Below, in pieces: positions 1-4,432 of a stretch of DNA of 10,779 bases. Positions within the stretch are counted from its first letter, which is position 1, and each line of letters opens with the position of its first letter. The notes under the pieces are model-generated. The model made no database searches. It saw only the letters and a list, made by a program, of their open reading frames with translations, and was not told the origin of the DNA. Source of the stretch: Prevotellaceae bacterium (GTDB lineage: Bacteria; Bacteroidota; Bacteroidia; Bacteroidales; UBA932); assembly GCA_031257455.1 (NCBI GenBank), contig JAIROQ010000138.1, positions 1-10,779 on the forward strand, in the 5' to 3' direction. Made by a program: the position numbers and the translations under genes.

Positions 1-155
1 GCAAAAGCGTGGCGCGGAAAATCAAAGAAACCAAAGATGGCCGCAATATTTATCAGGACACCAACAACACAACAAATGATTTTGAGGTGCAAGACACGCC
101 GGCAATCCGCCGCAATGGAGCTAATAAACCGTCGTGGAATACATGGGGGAACTAA
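1..155 (+). CDS. DUF4876-like surface protein, C-terminal end only (5' part outside window)
   Basis: An open frame runs in from the left edge (first full codon at position 3) and ends at TAA 153-155, giving the last 50 residues of a protein. The tail is hydrophilic, with the segments DGRNIYQDTNNTTNDFEV and RRNGANKPSWNTWGN. It resembles, from memory, the C-terminus of DUF4876 proteins of Bacteroidales, which are predicted surface lipoproteins usually encoded next to a DUF6850 outer-membrane barrel. That is exactly the arrangement here, with the barrel gene starting 94 nt downstream on the same strand. Function is unknown; a role at the outer membrane is inferred from the neighbour. The stop codon lies inside the first unit of a heptanucleotide array. 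The family call rests on only 50 residues plus context, so it is moderate. Confidence 0.6.
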   Translation, partial: KSVARKIKETKDGRNIYQDTNNTTNDFEVQDTPAIRRNGANKPSWNTWGN

Positions 156-185
156 GAGTTAAGAACTAAAAGTTAAGAACTAAGA
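151..185. repeat. Heptanucleotide array (consensus RYTAARA), five units
   Basis: Five contiguous 7-nt units of the form RYTAARA (ACTAAGA, GTTAAGA and variants) occupy the start of the spacer. The first unit contains the TAA stop of the upstream gene. The same unit family recurs at 6573-6607 and, inverted, at 6631-6672, again at stop codons. The function is unknown. Confidence 0.85.
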
Positions 186-207
186 ATTGGCTGGCGCCAG
201 CCCAATT
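185..207. repeat. Intercistronic palindrome
   Basis: The arms AATTGGCTGGC and GCCAGCC(C)AATT pair over 11 bp with a single unpaired C at 203, and the inner 14 bp (189-202) are a perfect palindrome with no loop. The core GCTGGCGCCA reappears as GCTGACGCCA at 6610-6619 after the related heptad array there, so the array and core seem to travel together. It could form a cruciform or a processing/attenuating hairpin between the two genes. Confidence 0.65.
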
Positions 208-243
208 AGTCACATTGGCACATTAGTCACATTAGCACATTAG
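206..243. repeat. Two tandem 17-nt repeats before the barrel gene
   Basis: Two adjacent 17-nt units starting TTAGTCACATT (206-222 and 223-239) differ at one base, and a third partial unit (TTAG) follows. The shorter word CACATTA, with one mismatch in the first copy, recurs every 8-9 nt within them. The array ends 6 nt before the ATG at 250, so it fills the space where a ribosome binding site would be. Confidence 0.8.
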
Positions 244-249
244 AATGCA

Positions 250-1797
250 ATGAAAAACTGTTTACTTATACCGGTTGTTTGCCTCCTGTCCGTATCCCTT
301 TACGCACAGGAGGCGGCGCAGCCTGTAACCGGCTACAGCGGCATGGAGTTGAACTATGCCCGGTCGTTGTGGTTTCACACTTCCAATGCGGCCGGAATAG
401 CGGTAACGCCCTTGCGTAACTATAATATCCTTTCTGCGCAGTATGCCACTGTGGCGGGCGACTACAAGCTGCAACAGGAAGGGGACAGGAGCCGCCACAT
501 GAATTTTAATACCAATGGTGCCTTGCTGTTGGGAAAATTCTTCTTATGGGGCGATTTCACTTTTTCCGACAGTTATGTAACCGGCGCTACCTACAACACC
601 AACCGTTACGAGCCATCGCCCGACATGCCCTACTACGTGGCCGACCCCAACAAAAGCGACTGGAAAAAGCAGTATTACGACATGGCGCTGAAAACCGCCC
701 TGCCGGTGTGGAGAGAACGCCTTGTGGTGGGCGCGGAGGTGCATTATACCGCCAAAAGGGCGGCCAAACAGTTAGACCCGCGCGCCACAGTGCATGGATA
801 CGAAATTATTGTCAAACCGTCGGTAGTGGCGAAAATTGCCGGCCGCCATCATGCCGGCCTCAGCTTGTGGTATCAAAACACTTTCGACCGGAATACTTTT
901 ACCAACAGCCTCTCCTATCACATGGAGCAGGTATATATTATGAAAGGGTTGGGCAACTATTCGCCCGATATAGTAGGCGGAACAGGCGGAATAGGCGTTT
1001 TCTATTACCCCGGCAACCAGTATGGCGGCGGTTTGCAATACGGCGTTACCGGCCACAACAAAGCCCTGTTGCTGGATATTACCTGCGCCACGGAAAAGAT
1101 AGAAGCTTTTGAAGCCCCTACAAAACCCCGCCGGAGAGGTACAGCCGACAACACCACTGTCGCCGCCAAGCTGCAACTCATCCGGAGCGGAAACTATACG
1201 CACAAAATCACGGCTGACGCCGGCCGGTCGGCTACCGACGGCGTCGAATACGTGCAGGAATACGACAGCCGGTATGAAGTAAACCAGTGGATAACCATAG
1301 CGGAATACGTGAAAAGTACTTACAAGCGGCTATGGGCGGCGTTGCAATACGACCTGTTTATCGGCAACCGCGACGACTACACATGGAAAGCCGGCATAAA
1401 AACCCTGTACAGCGACCGGCAGGACGAATACCTGTCGCCCCGCTCCGTATTCAATGCCCAAAACAGCTACACCGAGTTGTCGGGGGCGAAAAACTTCGCG
1501 ATAGGCGCTTCGTCGAAAATCCTTTTCGGGCTACAGGCCGGCTACAACCTCAATATGGGCGGCGAATACGCTTATAGCGGCGCAGAATCCGCGTCGTTGC
1601 TGGTTACGGATTTTTACCCCAAAGACCTGGATTACCTCACGAGCCATTATGGAAAAATAGGCGGTAGCATCAACGCCTCGTTCCTCATCAAATCCCAATC
1701 GTCCGTTAACATCCGGTTAGCCGGAGAATGGCTCAAACCGGCCGGAAGTGTCTCCGGAAGGTTTTTTCTCAATGCACAAGTAGCGTATATTTTTTAG
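250..1797 (+). CDS. DUF6850-like outer-membrane beta-barrel protein
   Basis: A 515-residue exported protein. Residues 1-19 are a signal peptide (short basic start, hydrophobic LLIPVVCLLSVSL, cleavage near LYA-Q). The mature part is rich in aromatic, Gly, Asn and Tyr residues in alternating polar/apolar stretches and ends in NAQVAYIF, a C-terminal aromatic strand typical of proteins folded by the BAM complex. The N-terminal region around GMELNYARSLWFHTSNAAGI and the Tyr-rich middle match my memory of the DUF6850 family found beside DUF4876 proteins. Its substrate is unknown; a surface receptor or transport-accessory role with the upstream protein is inference. It probably shares an operon with the upstream gene (94-nt gap filled with repeats). 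No canonical ribosome binding site is visible. The barrel call is stronger than the DUF name. Confidence 0.75.
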   Translation: MKNCLLIPVVCLLSVSLYAQEAAQPVTGYSGMELNYARSLWFHTSNAAGIAVTPLRNYNILSAQYATVAGDYKLQQEGDRSRHMNFNTNGALLLGKFFLWGDFTFSDSYVTGATYNTNRYEPSPDMPYYVADPNKSDWKKQYYDMALKTALPVWRERLVVGAEVHYTAKRAAKQLDPRATVHGYEIIVKPSVVAKIAGRHHAGLSLWYQNTFDRNTFTNSLSYHMEQVYIMKGLGNYSPDIVGGTGGIGVFYYPGNQYGGGLQYGVTGHNKALLLDITCATEKIEAFEAPTKPRRRGTADNTTVAAKLQLIRSGNYTHKITADAGRSATDGVEYVQEYDSRYEVNQWITIAEYVKSTYKRLWAALQYDLFIGNRDDYTWKAGIKTLYSDRQDEYLSPRSVFNAQNSYTELSGAKNFAIGASSKILFGLQAGYNLNMGGEYAYSGAESASLLVTDFYPKDLDYLTSHYGKIGGSINASFLIKSQSSVNIRLAGEWLKPAGSVSGRFFLNAQVAYIF

Positions 1798-1815
1798 CTT
1801 TTATCGGCAACTTTA

Positions 1816-1847
1816 TTTGGAAGTCTTGAAAGGATTCTTTACCTTTA
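1816..1847 (+). promoter_or_regulatory. Candidate Bacteroidetes promoter for the 138-aa gene
   Basis: TTTG at 1816-1819 is followed after 20 nt by TACCTTTA at 1840-1847, which is 7 of 8 to the -7 consensus TAnnTTTG. The start codon is at 1866. Just downstream, CTTTAAGCATTAAAG (1843-1857) is a short inverted repeat. Confidence 0.45.
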
Positions 1848-1865
1848 AGCATTAAAGTTGTTCGT

Positions 1866-2282
1866 ATGAAATATAAAAACCTGTGTACCGTTTTACTCCT
1901 TGTTGTGGTTACCCTTGTGTTGTCGTGGACGGCTTCGGCGCTGGTGCATGGCGTTATTTTTGTTACCACTTGCCAAACGGCAGACGATAATAAAATAGCC
2001 CACGCCGGCGCTGTTGACCACCGTTGGCATGCCGTTGCCCGCTGGGTATTTCCCCTTTCCCTTACACTCGTTGACTGCGGCACTAAAACGCTGCGCCCCG
2101 CATTCAAAGTGCATTTCGGATGGTCGCTTGTCATCAGCCACCTGACGTTTTTCGGCTACCTGTTTTTTGTGGGACACAAAAGGGCGAGGCAAAATATTCC
2201 CCTGCGATTAGTCAATGCCTGCGTCATCATCCTTTTCGGCCTGCCGGGACTTATCGCCAGCCTGCTCTTCAAAGAGACTTGA
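1866..2282 (+). CDS. Small integral membrane protein of unknown function
   Basis: A 138-residue protein I do not recognise. It has a long hydrophobic N-terminal segment (about residues 6-33, LCTVLLLVVVTLVLS onward), a weaker apolar stretch (59-71), and two further probable helices (84-102, WSLVISHLTFFGYLFFV, and 114-134, LVNACVIILFGLPGLIASLL). This suggests three or four membrane passes. Between the first two lies a loop with three His (His46, 52, 55) and C36; C71 follows the weak segment and another basic patch (HKRARQ) follows the third. The frame is long for random sequence, starts just after a plausible promoter, and shows hydrophobic periodicity, all favouring a real gene. Its TGA stop coincides with the start of a heptad array. 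It has no obvious functional partner nearby. Confidence 0.65.
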   Translation: MKYKNLCTVLLLVVVTLVLSWTASALVHGVIFVTTCQTADDNKIAHAGAVDHRWHAVARWVFPLSLTLVDCGTKTLRPAFKVHFGWSLVISHLTFFGYLFFVGHKRARQNIPLRLVNACVIILFGLPGLIASLLFKET

Positions 2283-2364
2283 TGCTCGATGCTCGACTTT
2301 TCGATACTCGATGCTCGATATTCGACACGCGACAGTGCGCCTGTCGCAACTCATACCTCATACC
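2279..2364. repeat. Heptanucleotide array (TCGATRC type) with hairpin
   Basis: Units such as TCGATGC, TCGATAC, TCGATAT and TCGACAC follow one another at 7-nt spacing (one extra T at 2300). The first unit (TTGATGC) contains the TGA stop of the 138-aa gene. The array continues into a perfect 7-bp hairpin, GCGACAG-TGCGC-CTGTCGC (2329-2347), and ends with two TCATACC units (2351-2364). A near-copy lies at 2926-2990. Confidence 0.85.
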
Positions 2365-2374
2365 TAAATTGCAT

Positions 2375-2409
2375 TTTCAACTTTCAACTCTCCACTTTCA
2401 ACTTTCAAC
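2375..2409. repeat. Heptanucleotide array (TTTCAAC), five units
   Basis: Five contiguous units: four perfect TTTCAAC and a central variant TCTCCAC (2389-2395). It abuts the left end of the REP-like element at 2415. Confidence 0.9.
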
Positions 2410-2414
2410 TAAGT

Positions 2415-2580
2415 CGTCATTTCGACCGGAGCGTGCGAAGAATGAGCGCGCGGAGTGGAGAAATCTGCTCCCCAACGCAAGGCCGTTTGGGTTGGACAGT
2501 GGGTCATCGCGGGAGATTCCTCGACTTCGCTCCGCTCCGCTCGGAATGACGGCGTGGCGGCGCTCCGCTCGGAATGACGG
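2415..2580. repeat. REP-like inverted-repeat element
   Basis: The left end CGTCATTTCGACCGGAGCG (2415-2433) and the right end CGCTCCGCTCGGAATGACG (2533-2551) are inverted repeats matching at 17 of 19 positions. Inner segments (GGAGAAATCT near 2457 and GGGAGATTCCTC near 2511) extend the pairing imperfectly. The right end is duplicated: 20 nt at 2533-2552 recur exactly at 2561-2580, 28 nt later. The layout resembles dispersed palindromic elements with GGAATGACG-type ends common in many bacterial genomes. No transposase is encoded, so it would be non-autonomous. Copy number cannot be judged from one window. Confidence 0.7.
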
Positions 2581-2583
2581 GGA

Positions 2584-2625
2584 AACAATGAACAGTGAAC
2601 AATGAACAATGAACAATGAACAATG
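2584..2625. repeat. Heptanucleotide array (AACAATG), six units
   Basis: Six contiguous units, five exact AACAATG and one AACAGTG (2591-2597). It sits exactly between the REP-like element and the multi-hairpin element. The near-perfect conservation suggests recent slippage expansion. Confidence 0.9.
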
Positions 2626-2641
2626 AATGCGCTTGAAACGC

Positions 2642-2819
2642 CGCCCCGAAGGGGCGAAACATGAATAACCCCGTGCGTAAGCGCGGGGATACAAGGCGTC
2701 TTCCTGCCTTTCGCGCGGCGTACTGCCGGTGCATCGAGGAAAACCCGTGCGCCGCGCGAGATGCAGGGCGGGACATGTGGCGCTACTAAGTCCCCCAGCA
2801 CGGTACGCGCATCCCTGCA
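2642..2819. repeat. GC-rich multi-hairpin element (possible structured RNA or mobile palindromic element)
   Basis: Five adjacent, non-overlapping hairpins cover nearly the whole stretch. H1 2642-2656: 6-bp stem CGCCCC/GGGGCG with loop GAA. H2 2669-2688: 8-bp stem with loop GTAA. H3 2693-2710: AAGGC/GCCTT. H4 2711-2759: 10-bp stem with arms containing CGCGCGGCG and CGCCGCGCG around a 29-nt loop. H5 2762-2819: TGCAGGG/CCCTGCA enclosing GGGAC/GTCCC (2770-2774 with 2790-2794). On the plus strand H2 contains a U-G wobble and closes with a GNRA-type tetraloop. On the minus strand an alternative to H5 (2758-2764 with 2809-2815) gains a G-U pair, so the transcribed strand is not settled. No coding function is apparent. 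Confidence 0.55.
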
Positions 2820-2825
2820 AAAGTA
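2818..2825 (-). promoter_or_regulatory. Possible minus-strand -7 box at the edge of the hairpin element
   Basis: Read on the minus strand this is TACTTTTG, a full match to TAnnTTTG, placed so that transcription would start near 2810-2815 and run leftward through the hairpin element. There is no TTTG at the -33 spacing; only TTAG lies about 18 nt upstream. A single 8-mer match is weak evidence on its own. Confidence 0.25.
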
Positions 2826-2925
2826 ACTTTGGCCACCCTCTTGCTAACGCCTATATATCAGCATAATGCAATTTAGTTACATAAGAGGTTGTTTTGTTAT
2901 TGAAATAAGGTGAAAATAAGGTTTC

Positions 2926-2990
2926 CGACTTTTCGATACTCGATGCTCGATACTCGATATTCGACACGCGCCACTGCGCCTGTCGCGACT
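2926..2990. repeat. Second copy of the TCGATRC block (direct repeat of 2294-2351)
   Basis: This 65-nt block repeats 2294-2351 (58 nt) in the same orientation. It differs by one whole inserted heptad (CGATACT) and three substitutions near its right end. The substitutions disrupt the perfect hairpin seen in the first copy. The two copies bracket the REP-like and multi-hairpin elements. Confidence 0.85.
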
Positions 2991-3019
2991 TACGACTTAT
3001 GACTTACGACTTACGACTA
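2985..3019. repeat. Heptanucleotide array (ACGACTT), five units
   Basis: Five contiguous heptads, consensus ACGACTT with single-base variants (GCGACTT, ATGACTT, ACGACTA). It overlaps the end of the preceding direct-repeat block and stops 26 nt before the GH130 -7 box. Confidence 0.85.
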
Positions 3020-3045
3020 AACTAACCATTAATCATTTTTTTTCC

Positions 3046-3053
3046 TATCTTTG
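3046..3053 (+). promoter_or_regulatory. -7 promoter box for the GH130 gene
   Basis: TATCTTTG is a perfect match to the Bacteroidetes -7 box TAnnTTTG. No TTTG lies 19-20 nt upstream. Transcription would begin near 3060, giving a leader of about 120 nt before the ATG at 3180. Confidence 0.5.
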
Positions 3054-3134
3054 TTCCCTTGAAAATACAGGGGAAGCGGGCTAACTGTATGAAAAAGATT
3101 TTACTCTTTTCCCCGCATCCGTTTTCGCAAAGAA

Positions 3135-3152
3135 TATTTAACCGGTTAAATA
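3135..3152. promoter_or_regulatory. Perfect 18-bp palindrome in the GH130 leader (candidate operator)
   Basis: TATTTAACCGGTTAAATA is its own reverse complement over 18 bp, centred on a CG step, 27 nt before the GH130 start codon and about 75 nt downstream of the predicted transcription start. The even length and central AACCGGTT resemble LacI-family operators, which often control sugar-use genes. No regulator gene is in the window. Confidence 0.5.
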
Positions 3153-3179
3153 AATTAAATAAAACAAGTATTACATTAC

Positions 3180-4190
3180 ATGAAGAAGACAACAAATCCC
3201 ATTCCCCCTGCGGGAAACACCGGACGTCCTTTCCCCTGGGAAGACCGGCCGGCCAATGAGAAAAGCGTTATCTGGCGTTACTCCGCCAATCCGATTATTC
3301 CGCGCGACCTGCTATCTACCTCCAACAGTATTTTCAATAGCGCGGTAGTACCTTTTGGCGATGGCTATGCGGGCGTATTCCGCTGCGATGATACCAACCG
3401 CCGGATGCGCCTGCATGCGGGCTTCAGCCGGGACGGTATCCGGTGGAACATTGACGAAGAAGACGTCCGCTTCACCGGCGCGCATCCCGAAATAAATTCC
3501 TGGGTGTATGGCTACGACCCGCGCGTGGCGTGGATAGACGACCGTTACTATGTTACATGGTGCAACGGCTACCACGGCCCCACCATCGGATGCGCATGGA
3601 CAACCGATTTCAAGGTTTTCCACCAGCTGGAAAATGCTTTTTTGCCGTTTAACCGCAACGGGGTACTGTTCCCGCGCAAAATCAACGGTAATTTTGCCAT
3701 GCTTTCGCGTCCCAGCGACAATGGCCATACGCCCTTCGGTGATATTTTCTACAGCGAATCGCCCGACATGGAGTTTTGGGGACGGCATCGCCATGTGCTG
3801 TCGCCCGCTAAATTTGAGGTCAGCGCCTGGCAATGCACCAAAATAGGCGCAGGCCCCGTTCCCATTGAAACCCCCGAAGGCTGGCTGCTGCTGTATCATG
3901 GCGTACTGGCGTCATGCAACGGCTTTGTGTACAGTTTCGGCGCAGCGCTGTTAGACCGGGACAGGCCATGGAAAGTACTTGCCCGCAGCGGCCCCTACCT
4001 GCTGTCGCCGCAAAAAGACTATGAATGCACCGGCGATGTGCCGAATGTAACCTTCCCCTGCGCCGCCCTCCATGACGTCGCCACCGGACGTCTCGCCATC
4101 TACTATGGATGCGCCGATACCGTAACGTCCCTCGCATTCGGCTATATCAACGAAATCATTGCCTTCACAAAAAGTACGTCAATAGTGTGA
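3180..4190 (+). CDS. GH130 family glycosidase, mannoside phosphorylase type
   Basis: A 336-residue cytosolic-type protein (no signal peptide). GH130 enzymes cleave beta-mannosides, most by phosphorolysis releasing mannose 1-phosphate. Visible family features: [12 protein letters not shown] (32-43), [12 protein letters not shown] (49-59), [21 protein letters not shown] (66-86), GYDPRV (111-116, D113 being the expected general acid), [12 protein letters not shown] (157-168), [21 protein letters not shown] (176-196), KIGAGPVPI (221-229), LLYHGV (237-242) and IYYGCADT (307-314). Basic residues in the places that bind phosphate in phosphorylases (R159, K221, H240) are present. This favours phosphorylase over the hydrolytic beta-1,2-mannosidase branch, but I infer the alignment by eye and the exact substrate is open. 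The ATG at 3180 leaves about 20 residues before the conserved PWEDRP segment, normal for relatives. A terminator follows 25 nt after the stop. No mannan transporter or epimerase gene is adjacent. Confidence 0.9.
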   Translation: MKKTTNPIPPAGNTGRPFPWEDRPANEKSVIWRYSANPIIPRDLLSTSNSIFNSAVVPFGDGYAGVFRCDDTNRRMRLHAGFSRDGIRWNIDEEDVRFTGAHPEINSWVYGYDPRVAWIDDRYYVTWCNGYHGPTIGCAWTTDFKVFHQLENAFLPFNRNGVLFPRKINGNFAMLSRPSDNGHTPFGDIFYSESPDMEFWGRHRHVLSPAKFEVSAWQCTKIGAGPVPIETPEGWLLLYHGVLASCNGFVYSFGAALLDRDRPWKVLARSGPYLLSPQKDYECTGDVPNVTFPCAALHDVATGRLAIYYGCADTVTSLAFGYINEIIAFTKSTSIV

Positions 4191-4215
4191 GGGAAAAAGA
4201 AACACCTGTACAATC

Positions 4216-4247
4216 CCGGCAAGGACGCAAAACTTGCCGGTTTTTTT
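4216..4247 (+). terminator. Intrinsic terminator of the GH130 gene
   Basis: An 8-bp perfect stem, CCGGCAAG (4216-4223) with CTTGCCGG (4233-4240), has a 9-nt loop and is followed directly by seven T (4241-4247). Confidence 0.9.
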
Positions 4248-4323
4248 ATGTTCATGGGGGAGGCCTCTATTAACATACTGCCTTACAGTTGCAGGACAAC
4301 CGTCCCGAAGCCCTTCGACATCC

Positions 4324-4341
4324 TTGCGTAACGTTACGCAA
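4324..4341. promoter_or_regulatory. Perfect 18-bp palindrome upstream of the S46 gene (candidate operator)
   Basis: TTGCGTAACGTTACGCAA is a perfect 18-bp palindrome centred on a CG step. It lies 29 nt upstream of the likely -33 element of the S46 peptidase promoter, a position fitting an activator or repressor site. It also lies well downstream of the GH130 terminator, so it belongs to the S46 gene. It resembles PurR-type LacI-family operators in its AACGTT centre. Confidence 0.5.
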
Positions 4342-4370
4342 ATGTCCCGCAGGGCGCAGCGGCGGTATTA

Positions 4371-4402
4371 TTTCATGCCTACAAATATTATTCCTATATT
4401 TG
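4371..4402 (+). promoter_or_regulatory. Promoter of the S46 peptidase gene
   Basis: TTTC at 4371-4374 (3 of 4 to TTTG), a 20-nt spacer, and TATATTTG at 4395-4402, a perfect -7 box. The start codon is 30 nt after the box. Confidence 0.65.
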
Positions 4403-4432
4403 TATAATAAATGTTTTAACTGAAAATATACA

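Larger units (their letters stand above)
2283..3179. other. Gene-free repeat mosaic, about 900 nt
   Basis: No convincing gene lies here. In order it holds a TCGATRC heptad array, a TTTCAAC heptad array, an inverted-repeat REP-like element, an AACAATG heptad array, a GC-rich multi-hairpin element, an AT-rich stretch (2826-2920) with no recognised signal, a second copy of the TCGATRC block, an ACGACTT heptad array, and the promoter and leader of the GH130 gene. Frames open on both strands through 2289-2820 arise because palindromic GC-rich repeats lack stops. Their products are Arg/Ser/Pro-rich with no domain character. Confidence 0.8.

Noticed and set aside
2289..2820. Several overlapping open frames on both strands through the intergenic mosaic (86-161 residues)
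   Set aside because: They cross heptad arrays and palindromes, give Arg/Pro/Ser-rich products without domains, and stay open on both strands because the repeats are GC-rich and symmetric. Their similarity to hypothetical proteins elsewhere would reflect a shared repeat, not a gene.
2826..2920. A gene or promoter in the AT-rich stretch between the hairpin element and the second direct repeat
   Set aside because: There is no long frame and no TAnnTTTG box on the plus strand; only a weak near-repeat (GAAATAAGG and GAAAATAAGG) is visible.
2279..3019. CRISPR-like array
   Set aside because: The units are contiguous 7-mers without unique spacers of 25-40 nt, and no cas gene is present.
3059..3259. 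66-residue frame overlapping the start of the GH130 gene
   Set aside because: It overlaps a well-supported gene in another frame, lacks domain features, and its second half is simply the GH130 coding sequence read out of frame. A leader-peptide role starting at the ATG near 3089 cannot be excluded but has no positive support.
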